Source: Paraburkholderia aromaticivorans
Lineage (GTDB): Bacteria; Pseudomonadota; Gammaproteobacteria; Burkholderiales; Burkholderiaceae
Reading direction: 5' to 3'
Assembly (NCBI RefSeq): GCF_002278075.1
Contig: NZ_CP022989.1
Location: 620,001 to 684,000, forward strand
Length of the DNA: 64,000 nucleotides
Shown here in pieces: positions 44,220 through 53,129 of the stretch. Made by a program: the position numbers and the translations under genes. Numbering within the stretch: the stretch's first letter is position 1; every line of letters starts with the position of its first letter. The notes beneath the pieces are model-generated. The model did not search any database and was not told where the DNA came from. It worked only from the letters and a program-made list of their open reading frames with translations.

Positions 44220-46106
44220 TTATCGCCCACCGTCCCCCGCGCCGACCGTCTCCGCCGATTCCGGCGCCTCGCTCGCACGCTGCTGCAACGCCCACATCTG
44301 CGCGAACAGGCCGTTCGCGCGCAACAGCTCCGCATGCGTGCCGCGCTCGACGATCCGCCCTTTGTCCATCACGATGATCTGCTGCGCATGCACGACGGTC
44401 GAAAGCCGGTGCGCAATGATTAGCGTGGTCCGCTCGCGGGCGATCAGATCGAGCTCGTGCTGAATCGCGCGCTCGGAACGTGAATCGAGCGCGGAAGTCG
44501 CTTCGTCGAACAACAGGATCGGCGGATTCTTGAGGATGGTCCGCGCAATCGCCACGCGCTGCTTTTCGCCGCCGGACAACTTCAGGCCCCGCTCGCCGAC
44601 CGGCGTTTCATAGCCCTTCGGCAGCCCCTCGATGAATTCGTGAATATGCGCCGCGCGCGCCGCCGCGATCACCTCCTCGCGGGTCGCCGACGGCCGGCCG
44701 TACGCGATGTTGTAGTAGATCGAGTCGTTGAACAGCACCGTATCCTGCGGCACGATGCCGATCGACGCGCGCAGCGAATCCTGCGTGACGTCACGAATAT
44801 CCTGACCGTCGATGGTGATCGCGCCGCCCGTCGCGCGATCCAGATCGTAGAAGCGGAACATCAGCCGCGCGAGGGTCGACTTGCCCGAGCCGCTGTGGCC
44901 GACCACCGCCGTCGTCGTGCCCGCCGCAATGGTGAAGCTCACGTCGTGCAGAATCTGGCGCGCCGGTTCGTACGCGAAGTTCACGTGCTCGAAGCGCACC
45001 TGCGCGCCGCTCACGCGCAGCGCGGGTGCGCCGTCCACGTCGGGCACTTCCTGCGCCGCGCCGAGCAGCGTGAACATGCGGTCCATATCGGTGAGGCTCT
45101 GCTTCAACTCGCGATACACGACGCCGAGAAAATTCAGCGGAATATAGAGTTGCAGCATGAAGGTGTTGATCAACACCAGATCGCCCAGCGTGAGACGCCC
45201 GGCCATCACGCCTTGCGTGGCGCGCCACAGAATGAACACGAGCCCGGTGCCGATGATCGCCTGCTGGCCGAAGTTCAGCGCCGACAGCGAGCGCTGCGAC
45301 TTGATCGCCGCCGTGCGATAGCGCTTCAGGTTTTCGTCGTAACGGCTCGCTTCCCACTCTTCGTTGCCGAAGTACTTGACGGTCTCGTAGTTCAGCAGCG
45401 AATCGATCGCGCGTGAATTCGCCTTCGAATCGAGATCGTTCATGGTGCGGCGAAAATGCGTGCGCCACTCCGTCACCTTCACCGTGAAGACGATGTACAC
45501 CGCGAGCGCGATGAACGTGACCACCGCGTAATACGCCTCGTACTTGACGACGAAAAAGCCGAGCACGAGTCCGACTTCGACGAGCGTCGGCAGAATGCTG
45601 TACAGCGAATACGAGATCAGTTGCGTAATGCCGCGCGTGCCGCGCTCGATATCGCGCGACATCCCGCCCGTCTGCCGTTCGAGATGAAAGCGCAACGACA
45701 GCGCATGCAGATGCCGGAACACTTTCAGCGCCAACTGGCGCACCGCGCTTTCGGTCACCTTCGAGAACAGAATCTCGCGCAGTTCGGTGAATAGCGACGT
45801 GGACAGCCGCACCACCGCATACGCGACCACCAGCAGGCCGACGCCGCCCAGCAGGACGAGGCCCGGCGAATCGTTGGCGCGGCCGAGCGCGGTGAGATGC
45901 TGGACCGAGGCGAGGCTGTCGACGATTCGCTTCATGACGATCGGCACCCCCAGATTGGCGACCTTCGCGCCGATCAGGCAGCTCAGCGCGAAGGCGACGC
46001 GCCATTTATACGTGGCGAGGTACGGCAGCAGCGACAGAATGGTCTGCCAGTCGTTGCGCGGCTGGGTGGAGATCGGAGAGGGTTCGGACGAGGGCGTGCG
46101 GCGCAT
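44220..46106 (-). CDS. Atm1-type ABC exporter (fused permease-ATPase)
   Basis: A 628-residue half-transporter of the Atm1/HMT1 family, which exports glutathione-type or metal-thiol compounds across the inner membrane. Six helices span residues about 25-330, with the Atm1 family sequence NYETVKYFGNEEWEASRYD. The ATPase has Walker A GHSGSGKSTLARL, signature LSGGEKQRVAIARTIL, Walker B PPILLFDEATSALD and H-loop IIAHRLSTVVHA. The start at 46106 removes an unlikely Pro-rich extension. It is monocistronic and convergent with murU. The substrate is inferred from family only. Confidence 0.92.
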   Translation of the reverse strand: MRRTPSSEPSPISTQPRNDWQTILSLLPYLATYKWRVAFALSCLIGAKVANLGVPIVMKRIVDSLASVQHLTALGRANDSPGLVLLGGVGLLVVAYAVVRLSTSLFTELREILFSKVTESAVRQLALKVFRHLHALSLRFHLERQTGGMSRDIERGTRGITQLISYSLYSILPTLVEVGLVLGFFVVKYEAYYAVVTFIALAVYIVFTVKVTEWRTHFRRTMNDLDSKANSRAIDSLLNYETVKYFGNEEWEASRYDENLKRYRTAAIKSQRSLSALNFGQQAIIGTGLVFILWRATQGVMAGRLTLGDLVLINTFMLQLYIPLNFLGVVYRELKQSLTDMDRMFTLLGAAQEVPDVDGAPALRVSGAQVRFEHVNFAYEPARQILHDVSFTIAAGTTTAVVGHSGSGKSTLARLMFRFYDLDRATGGAITIDGQDIRDVTQDSLRASIGIVPQDTVLFNDSIYYNIAYGRPSATREEVIAAARAAHIHEFIEGLPKGYETPVGERGLKLSGGEKQRVAIARTILKNPPILLFDEATSALDSRSERAIQHELDLIARERTTLIIAHRLSTVVHAQQIIVMDKGRIVERGTHAELLRANGLFAQMWALQQRASEAPESAETVGAGDGGR

Positions 46107-46390
46107 GGGAATCGGCTGGGGAGAGTGTGGAAGTGCCGGAGTTCGCAGCGGCGCGCCGACCGCGGCATGCCGGCCCGGCACACCGCATCTTGTCGCGCGA
46201 CCCGGCTGGGCGCTTTCCCGTACAATTCCTGATCTTTCTATTGTCGCAGAAGCCGGCTGGCGCCGCTTTTCATGGGTTGACCGGCCGTAGGTTGCACGTT
46301 GGCCGCGCGGTGCGTGCCGTAACGTTGTCGTGAATTGCCCCGCCTGCTGGTCCAGCCTACCGAACCAACACGTTTCTCAAGGGTGCCCCG

Positions 46391-46786
46391 ATGACCGAAC
46401 TTCTTCAACTCCCGCGAAAGCACTGCGCGCTGCGCGTGGTGCCGCAGCCTTCGGACGCGAACGTCCACGGCGACGTGTTCGGCGGCTGGATCATGGCGCA
46501 AGTGGACATTGCCGGCTCGATTCCGGCGAGCCGCCGCGCCAACGGGCGGGTGGCGACCATCGCGGTCAATTCGTTCGTGTTCAAGCAGCCGGTGTTCGTC
46601 GGCGATCTGCTGAGCTTTTACGCGGACATCGTCAAGACGGGCAACACGTCGGTCACCGTCGAGGTCGAGGTCTACGCGCAACGCATGAGCCTGACCGAAG
46701 ACCTCGTGAAGGTCACCGAAGCCACGCTGACCTACGTCGCCACCGACAGCGACCGTCGTCCGCGCGCGCTGCCGGCGCTGGATTGA
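46391..46786 (+). CDS. Acyl-CoA thioesterase, YciA type
   Basis: A 131-residue hot-dog-fold thioesterase that hydrolyses acyl-CoA in the cytoplasm. The family signature PSDANVHGDVFGGWIMAQVDIAGSIPA is visible in two parts (PSDANVHGDVFGGWIM, then AQVDIAG); the catalytic Asp is in this region. RVATIAVNSFVFKQPV and VEVYAQRMS follow as in YciA. The length is that of YciA. It stands alone; 284 bases separate it from the divergent ABC exporter, and a terminator follows. Confidence 0.93.
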   Translation: MTELLQLPRKHCALRVVPQPSDANVHGDVFGGWIMAQVDIAGSIPASRRANGRVATIAVNSFVFKQPVFVGDLLSFYADIVKTGNTSVTVEVEVYAQRMSLTEDLVKVTEATLTYVATDSDRRPRALPALD

Positions 46787-46805
46787 GCGGCCGCGGTAAA
46801 CGAAA

Positions 46806-46836
46806 AACGAGGCGCCGAGGCGCCTCGTTGTGTTTC
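46806..46836 (+). terminator. Terminator after the thioesterase gene
   Basis: A 10-base stem AACGAGGCGC / GCGCCTCGTT (46806-46815 with 46820-46829) with a 4-base loop, followed by GTGTTT. It is preceded by an A-run, so it could also serve the convergent small gene that ends at 46872. Confidence 0.75.
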
Positions 46837-46871
46837 GGCTTCACAGCTCGAGCGTCAAACGCTACGCCGGG

Positions 46872-47207
46872 TTACTGGCTCGCCGCCGCGCCGATTCCCG
46901 CCTTCTTCTGCGCGTTCTGAATGTCGTTTGGATAGTTCGGATCGTTGCGCGACGGCTGATAGCCGTTGGCCTCCAACTTTTTCAACTCGGCGTTTTTCTT
47001 CGCCCGCGCCTGTTTGCGCGCGGCTTTGCGCTCAGCCTTGGTGGACGGAGCCGCTTTCGATGCGGCCGACGGTATCGCCGCGTCGGAATCGTTCCCCGCC
47101 GGGCCACCGCCGCCGCCGCTCTGCGCGAACGCCGGCGCGGCACATGCCACACTCAGTACAACCGATGCCAGCAACACAGACAGCTTCTTTGCAGGTGACG
47201 ACGTCAT
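46872..47207 (-). CDS. Small exported Lys-rich protein (DUF4148-like)
   Basis: A 111-residue protein with a clear signal peptide (LSVLLASVVLSVACAAPAFAQ). After a Gly-rich linker comes an Ala/Lys/Arg-rich helix (KAERKAARKQARAKKNAEL) and the C-terminal sequence KKLEANGYQPSRNDPNYPND, which resembles DUF4148 proteins common in Burkholderia. The function is unknown. The ATG at 47207 follows GGAGAGAACA, so this start is preferred over an in-frame one 79 codons upstream. It stands alone on the minus strand after a LysR gene, separated by 299 bases. Confidence 0.8.
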   Translation of the reverse strand: MTSSPAKKLSVLLASVVLSVACAAPAFAQSGGGGGPAGNDSDAAIPSAASKAAPSTKAERKAARKQARAKKNAELKKLEANGYQPSRNDPNYPNDIQNAQKKAGIGAAASQ

Positions 47208-47375
47208 TGTTCTCTCCAGTCGGATTGGCGCGGATTGGCGAATAGTCGACGGCGAAACGCCCATCACCCGGTGCGAGCAGCGAAAGGCGGGCGCAACGCC
47301 ACGTGAATCGGTGCTTCGTGGTTCCCAGCGCATGTTGAGATGGGAAGCATCAATATATCCGACAGACGCGCTTTT

Positions 47376-47410
47376 TCGAAAAACGTCGTTGCGAGCGTCG
47401 CGTTTTTCGA
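47376..47410. repeat. Inverted repeat TCGAAAAACG / CGTTTTTCGA
   Basis: The perfect 10-base arms (47376-47385 and 47401-47410) flank a 15-base loop in the 299-base gap between the LysR gene and the DUF4148-like gene. It could be the terminator of the LysR gene or an upstream regulatory element of the small gene. The rest of the gap shows nothing recognisable. Confidence 0.5.
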
Positions 47411-47506
47411 AAGCCCACGCCGGAAGCCGTGCGTCGAAGCTCACGCGTCACAACCCACGCGTCATAGCCCCCGCGTCACGGCCCGCCCAGCGCGAAGCCG
47501 CACGGG

Positions 47507-48439
47507 CTACCCCGCGCGACGGCCCACCACCGATGCGCCGCTACCGCGCAGATAGGCGTCGACCTGGCCTTCGATCCACTGAGCGAAATGGGCCTGCGAC
47601 GCATCGAGGATTTCGCGTTGCTGCCAGACGAGCCAGTACGGGTAACGATAAGGCACGCGGATATCGGTGATCTGCCGCAGTTCGCCCCGGGCGAGTGCGT
47701 ACGCGACCAGGCTGCGCCGTTCGAGCGCGACGCCCTGGCCCTGCAGCACGGCGCCGATCACGATATTCGAATCGTTCGCCGACAACACCACGGCCCCGTC
47801 GGCCGGTTCCGCCACCTGCGCCGCCTGACACCAGTCATGCCATGGCGTATCGGGGCTCGAGATCAGCGGACAGGCCATCACGTCCTCGGCGCTGGCGGGA
47901 AAGCGGCCGTTCGGCGCGAGCGCGAAATGCGGCGCCGCGACCACCACCATCTCGTCGTCGAACAGCTTCTGTTGCGCGACGTCGGGCCAATGTCCCTGGC
48001 CCATGCGGATGCCGATATCGCTCACGCCCTGACGGAAGTCCTCCACCTGCAAACTCGTCAGCAAGCGGATGCGGTAGTGCGGGTAGGCCTCGCGAAAGCT
48101 GGCGAGGCGCGGCACGAGCCAATGCTGCGCGAACGACGGCAAGGTCGTGATCACCAGTTCGCTTTCGTGCGGGCGCGCCTGCGCGCGGCGCGTGGCATGG
48201 GTGATGTCGCGCAGCGCCATGCGGATGTCGAGCGCGTAAAGCCGCCCTTCCTCGGTCAGCCGCAGCCCGCGCGCCTCGCGCGTGAACAGCGCGACGCCCA
48301 TTGAATCTTCCAGCACCTTGATCTGCTGGCTCACCGCCGAGTGCGTGACATGCAGTTCGCGTGCAGCGTGCGTCACGCCGCCCAGGCGGGCGACGGCCTC
48401 GAAGCAGCGCAGCGCGGTCAAAGGCGGGATTGGTTTCAT
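47507..48439 (-). CDS. LysR-family transcriptional regulator (GcvA-like)
   Basis: A 310-residue LysR regulator. The N-terminal winged HTH is PPLTALRCFEAVARLGGVTHAA followed by ELHVTHSAVSQQIKVLE, the GcvA-type signature. The effector domain starts near residue 92 (SELVITTLPSFAQHWLVPRL) and contains VSDIGIRMGQGHW. Regulators of this subgroup often control an adjacent divergent gene. Here that is a glutathione S-transferase 161 bases away, a plausible target. The effector is unknown. Confidence 0.93.
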   Translation of the reverse strand: MKPIPPLTALRCFEAVARLGGVTHAARELHVTHSAVSQQIKVLEDSMGVALFTREARGLRLTEEGRLYALDIRMALRDITHATRRAQARPHESELVITTLPSFAQHWLVPRLASFREAYPHYRIRLLTSLQVEDFRQGVSDIGIRMGQGHWPDVAQQKLFDDEMVVVAAPHFALAPNGRFPASAEDVMACPLISSPDTPWHDWCQAAQVAEPADGAVVLSANDSNIVIGAVLQGQGVALERRSLVAYALARGELRQITDIRVPYRYPYWLVWQQREILDASQAHFAQWIEGQVDAYLRGSGASVVGRRAG

Positions 48440-48600
48440 GTAAGAAATTCTGACGTAGATCGTCGTTAATTGTCGCTTTTTTTGATGCGCGGAGATGCTT
48501 AATCTATTGGCTCAGAGCGCCCTTGTCCCCGACCGACGGGGGCACCGCGGGAACCCTGCGGAGTTGGGCGCGCCATGATAGATGTTCTAACGGGAATGAG

Positions 48601-49215
48601 ATGAAACTGATTGGAATGCTGGACTCGCCCTACGTACGCCGGGTCGCCATCTGCCTCAAATTGCTGAAGCTCGAGTTCGAGCACGAGGCGATCTCGGTGT
48701 TCAGCACCTACGAGCAGTTCGCGAGAATCAATCCCGTCGTCAAGGCGCCTACGTTGATCGCCGACAACGGCCAAACCGTGATGGACTCGACGGTAATTCT
48801 CCAGTATCTGGCCACGCTCGCCGGCCCGAACCAGCAGCTCTTCCCGACACGGCCGGAGGCCGCCTTGCGCGCCGCCCGTCTCACGGGTCTCGCGCTCGCC
48901 GCGTGCGAGAAGAGCGTGCAGATCGTCTACGAACGCAACCTGCGTCCTGCGGAGAAGCAGCACGAGCCGTGGGTCGAGCGCGTGAGCACGCAGCTGTTCG
49001 CCGCCTACGCCGAACTCGAACGCGATCTCGCGGCGGCGGCGCTGCCGGGCGAGGCCGATCAGTTCGATGCGGCCGGCGTCACCGTGGCGGTGGCCTGGCA
49101 TTTCACGCAGATGATGTTGCCGGGAATGGTCAGCAAGACGGCGCATCCCGTCCTGCAGTCGTTCTCCGAAAAGGCGGAAGCCCTGCCGGTTTTCGTGAGC
49201 ACGCCGGCGCAGTGA
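48601..49215 (+). CDS. Glutathione S-transferase family protein
   Basis: A 204-residue cytoplasmic GST. The thioredoxin-like N-domain reads MKLIGMLDSPYVRRVAICL, with the catalytic Ser likely in DSPYVRR. Then comes KAPTLIADNGQTVMDSTVI, the glutathione-binding stretch with the conserved Ser after Asp. The helical C-domain covers residues about 85-200. The ATG at 48601 follows GGGAATGAG. The divergent LysR gene is its probable regulator. The substrate cannot be read from sequence. Confidence 0.92.
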   Translation: MKLIGMLDSPYVRRVAICLKLLKLEFEHEAISVFSTYEQFARINPVVKAPTLIADNGQTVMDSTVILQYLATLAGPNQQLFPTRPEAALRAARLTGLALAACEKSVQIVYERNLRPAEKQHEPWVERVSTQLFAAYAELERDLAAAALPGEADQFDAAGVTVAVAWHFTQMMLPGMVSKTAHPVLQSFSEKAEALPVFVSTPAQ

Positions 49216-49234
49216 GCGCGCCCGGCGCGAACGC

Positions 49235-52200
49235 TCAAACCATCGCCAGTTCGCGCCCCACGCCGCCCTGCAGCAGCTCGGACATCGCGTCCGTCGACAA
49301 AGGCTTCGCGAAGTAGAAGCCCTGCATCTCGTCGCACGCGCGCTCTTTCAGGAAGTCGAGCTGCGCGGAGGTTTCCACGCCCTCGGCGATCACCTGCAAT
49401 TTCAGCGAGTGCGCGAGCGCGATGATCGCCGAGGTGATCGTCTCATCGTCGCCCGACACGCCGATGTCGGAGACAAACGAGCGGTCGATCTTCAGGCGGT
49501 CCACCGGGAAGCGCTTCAGATAGCTGAGACTCGAATAGCCGGTGCCGAAGTCGTCGATGGCAAGGCCGATGCCGAGCGCGTGCAGCTCGTTGAGCATCGA
49601 CACGGCTTCTTCGGCGTTGCGCATGATGGTGCTTTCGGTCAGTTCGAGTTCGAGGTACTGCGGCGCGAGGCCGGTTTCGTCCAGCACCTGCATGACCAGC
49701 TTGGCGATATCGCGCTGCTGGAACACCCGCGCCGACAGATTCACCGAGACACGCGCCGGGGGCAAACCTTCGTCCTGCCACGCCTTGTTCTGCCGGCACG
49801 CCTCGCGCAGCACCCACTCCGAGAGCGGCCCGATCAGCCCGCTTTCTTCCGCCACCGGAATGAACGACGACGGCGGCACCAGTCCGACTTCCGGATCGCG
49901 CCAGCGCACCAGCGCCTCGGTGCCGACGATCTGTCCGCTCTCGATATCCACCTGCGGCTGGTAGTGCAGCAGGAACTGGTTGTCGCGCAACGCGCGGCGC
50001 AACCGCCGCTCGAGATTCAGGCGCGTGCCCGCGCTCGCGTTCATTTCCGGCTGATAGAACTGGAACGTATTGCGGCCCATGTCCTTGGCGCGATACATCG
50101 CGAGATCGGCCTTCTTCATCAGCGTTTCGGCATCTTCGCCGTCTTGCGGAAACAGGCTCGCGCCCATGCTGCAGCCGACGTACAGCTCGGTGCCGTCGAG
50201 CCAGACCGGCTCGGAGATCGACGCGCGCACGCGTTCCATCCACGCAATCAGCGACTTTTCGTCAACCGTGTCGGTCATCACGATCACGAACTCGTCGCCG
50301 CCGTGGCGCGCCACCGTGTCGCTCGTGCGCGTGCAACGCGCGAGGCGCTCGGCAACCACGCTCAGCAGCCGGTCGCCCACGCTGTGGCCGAGGCTGTCGT
50401 TGACGTTCTTGAAACCGTCCAGATCGATGAACACGACCGCGACGCCCTTGTGATGCCGTTGCGCGACGATCAGCGCATGCTGCAGACGGTCGCGCAGCAG
50501 GTTGCGATTCGGCAGGCGCGTCAGGCTGTCGTAATTGGCCTGATATTCGAGCTGTTCCTGATAGCGCATCAGGTCGGTCACGTCGTTGATCACGCCGATG
50601 TGATGCGTGATCACCCCGTCCTGATTCGGCACCGGCGCGATGAAGAGCTGATTCCAGAACAACGCGCCGTCCTTGCGATAGTTGCGCACCACCGCGCTCA
50701 CCTCACGGTTCGCCGCGAGCGCCTGGCGGATCAGCGCGACGCCTTCCTGGTCGCGGTCGTCACGCTGCAGCAGGCGGCAATCGTGGCCGATCGCCTCGGC
50801 GGCATCGTAGCCGGTAATGCGCATGAACGCCGGGTTCACGTATTCGATCAGATTGCCCGCCGGCGAGGGCGCGGTGATCAGAATCGCGTTGACGCTGGCA
50901 TCGAGCGCGCGGCTTTGCAGACGCAAGGCAAGGTCGGCGCGCTTGCGCTCGGTGATATCCGTGTATGAACCGAGCACGCCGATCACCCGGCCGTCGCCGT
51001 CGGTGAACGGCAGCTTGCTCGTGACCGTGGTGCGGTGCACGCCGTCGATCATCAGATCGACTTCGAAGTTCATCTTCGGCACGCCGGTGCTCACCACTTC
51101 CTTGTCGTGCTCGCTCAGCAGACTGGAGAAGTCGCGCCACGGCATGTCGGCGTCGCTCTTGCCCACCACCTGCTCGGGATACGCGAGCCCCGCATCGCGC
51201 GCGAACGCCATGTTGCAGCCGAGATAGCGCGACTCCATGTCTTTCCAGAACACGCGCTGCGGAATGTTGTCGATCACCGCTTCGAGCATCTGGTTCGAAC
51301 GCTGCGCTTCGGCTTCGGCGTTGATCTGGTCGGTGACGTCGTCGGCGAGCACGAAAAACGCGGCGCGGCCCATGAAGTTCAGCGCGTGATACGAAATGTC
51401 GGCGCTGATCGTCGAGCCGTCCTTGCGCCGGTGATGCCAGATACCCGCCATGGTGCGGCCGTGCTGGGTCGCGTCGCTGCGCTGCAGGTGCGATTCGAGA
51501 CGCGAGATTTCGGCTTGCGGCCGGATCGCGCGAATCGTCATGGCGAGGAATTCGCTTTCGGTATAGCCGTATTGCTGGATCGCGGCCGCGTTGACGGCGA
51601 GAAAGCGCAGCGTCTCACGATCCACGATGTACATGGGCACCGGATGGTCGTCGAACAGGCCGCGAAAGCGTTCGTCGTGACGGCCGAGCGCGCGCACGCT
51701 GCGCAGCTTCTCGCGCGCGCTGTTTTCGCGGGCGCCGAACGTGTAGATCAGCAACACGCTGCCGGCCAGCATCGTCACGATCAGCAGGAACATCGCCCGC
51801 TGGGTTTCGCTTGCCGAGGCCGCGAGCGACGCCCGCAAGGCGCGGTTCTCCTCGCCGCGCAGCGCCGCCAGCGCGGCTTCGACGTGATCGAGGCCGAGCC
51901 CGAGGTGAGTGTAGGTCGAAGCCGCCCACGCGCGCGACGCGTTCGGCCCGCCACCGGCGCTTCGCAGCAGCGCGTCGTCGATGTCGCGCTGCAACGCGTG
52001 GCTGTCCGTGCTCAGCCTGGCGAGCGCGTCGAGCAGCGCGGGTTCGCCGGCAAGCTCGCTGCGCAGGTCGCGCTCCAGACGCGCAAGCGTCGCGGCCATG
52101 GCGGTCGCCGCGCCGGCCGGCGCGGACTCGCCCGACGCCTCGAAGCGGCCGAGCGCGGCAAGGCCGCCGTCGAGCGTCGACTGGTAGGCGTCGAGGTTCT

Positions 52201-52345
52201 GGCGCACGCTCGTCGAACGCAGCATGCGCGCGTCGGCGTCGCGCTGGCCGCAAATCTGCGTGTAGGCGACGAACGCGTTCGCGCCGACCGCTGCGGCGAC
52301 GACCGCCAGGTTGATCAGCAGCCGCTTCGATAGAAAAGAAGTCAT
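49235..52345 (-). CDS. Membrane PAS/LOV-like-GGDEF-EAL cyclic-di-GMP protein
   Basis: A 1036-residue inner-membrane sensor. A helix at residues about 10-28 and another near 186-204 enclose a helical periplasmic domain. Three PAS domains follow (about 225-345, 355-470 and 480-592). The third is LOV-like, with GHDCRLLQ (Cys523), RNYRKDG and FWN. The GGDEF domain has intact HGGDEF (682-686) and a preceding RTSD that fits the product-inhibition I-site. The EAL domain has EALVRW (810) and DDFGTGYSS. Both synthesis and hydrolysis of c-di-GMP are therefore possible. It stands alone, convergent with the GST gene. Confidence 0.94.
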   Translation of the reverse strand: MTSFLSKRLLINLAVVAAAVGANAFVAYTQICGQRDADARMLRSTSVRQNLDAYQSTLDGGLAALGRFEASGESAPAGAATAMAATLARLERDLRSELAGEPALLDALARLSTDSHALQRDIDDALLRSAGGGPNASRAWAASTYTHLGLGLDHVEAALAALRGEENRALRASLAASASETQRAMFLLIVTMLAGSVLLIYTFGARENSAREKLRSVRALGRHDERFRGLFDDHPVPMYIVDRETLRFLAVNAAAIQQYGYTESEFLAMTIRAIRPQAEISRLESHLQRSDATQHGRTMAGIWHHRRKDGSTISADISYHALNFMGRAAFFVLADDVTDQINAEAEAQRSNQMLEAVIDNIPQRVFWKDMESRYLGCNMAFARDAGLAYPEQVVGKSDADMPWRDFSSLLSEHDKEVVSTGVPKMNFEVDLMIDGVHRTTVTSKLPFTDGDGRVIGVLGSYTDITERKRADLALRLQSRALDASVNAILITAPSPAGNLIEYVNPAFMRITGYDAAEAIGHDCRLLQRDDRDQEGVALIRQALAANREVSAVVRNYRKDGALFWNQLFIAPVPNQDGVITHHIGVINDVTDLMRYQEQLEYQANYDSLTRLPNRNLLRDRLQHALIVAQRHHKGVAVVFIDLDGFKNVNDSLGHSVGDRLLSVVAERLARCTRTSDTVARHGGDEFVIVMTDTVDEKSLIAWMERVRASISEPVWLDGTELYVGCSMGASLFPQDGEDAETLMKKADLAMYRAKDMGRNTFQFYQPEMNASAGTRLNLERRLRRALRDNQFLLHYQPQVDIESGQIVGTEALVRWRDPEVGLVPPSSFIPVAEESGLIGPLSEWVLREACRQNKAWQDEGLPPARVSVNLSARVFQQRDIAKLVMQVLDETGLAPQYLELELTESTIMRNAEEAVSMLNELHALGIGLAIDDFGTGYSSLSYLKRFPVDRLKIDRSFVSDIGVSGDDETITSAIIALAHSLKLQVIAEGVETSAQLDFLKERACDEMQGFYFAKPLSTDAMSELLQGGVGRELAMV

Positions 52346-52503
52346 GGGTTCCGAACGTCAATCGTTCTGCGGGCGGGAGTGCGCGGCCGCTTTCGATGCA
52401 TCGGGCCGCATCGATACGGATTTCTTTACGCGCCAACCCATGGATAACGGCAGGGTTCGGAACAGGTTGAGGGGAGTGGACGAAAAAAACGTGGCCGGCC
52501 GCC

Positions 52504-52980
52504 CTAGCCGGCCGCGCCGAACTCCTTCATGGCGGGGATGAAGTCGTGGTTGGCCTCCGGCTTGCGCGACAGCTTGGCGAGCACGTAGCGCTTGAACGGC
52601 TCCAGTTCGGCCCAGCGGGCCACGCCCGGCGCGGCGATGCCGGCCAGTTGCGCCTGATGCGCGATGCCCTCCGGCACGCTATCCGTGCGGCGCCAGGCCG
52701 GTGCTTCCTCGGGCGTGAACCACTCCGGCTCGACATTCGCGTGGGTGCGCAGCATTTCGAATAGCGCATGATCGAAATTCGGTTCGATTTCCGCGTCTTC
52801 CTCGACCGGGAAACGCGCCAGCAGCTTGCGGTCTTCCAGCGGCAGCGACTGCCACTGCGCAAGCGAGATGCGCAGCCCGAACCGGTCGAGGTTAAAGCGC
52901 ACGGACATCGGGATGTAAGTGAAATTCTCCGAAGACTCGACCTCGAAGTTGAACAGAAGCGGCGCTTCGTTGAGTCCCAT
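52504..52980 (-). CDS. Nitrate reductase associated protein
   Basis: A 158-residue cytoplasmic protein that matches the family named conserved nitrate reductase-associated protein (FNFEVESSENFTYIPMSVRF, then DRFGLRISLAQWQSLP). It has no enzyme motif, and its exact role is unknown. Divergent fdhD starts 149 bases away; both families are linked to molybdoenzymes, which strengthens the call. A 158-base gap to the GGDEF-EAL gene downstream contains nothing notable. Confidence 0.8.
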   Translation of the reverse strand: MGLNEAPLLFNFEVESSENFTYIPMSVRFNLDRFGLRISLAQWQSLPLEDRKLLARFPVEEDAEIEPNFDHALFEMLRTHANVEPEWFTPEEAPAWRRTDSVPEGIAHQAQLAGIAAPGVARWAELEPFKRYVLAKLSRKPEANHDFIPAMKEFGAAG

Positions 52981-53129
52981 GGCAGTGTCCCTCGTGGATG
53001 GCGGGCCACGCTTAAGCCCAGCTTGAGGTATTTTAGAACCTTATTCGCGCGGCAGCGGCACGGCCTGGCGGCAACGCCCAGGCCCGCCAGCCGCCCAGGC
53101 GCGCGCAGCATGGCATAGGAGTCACTAGC

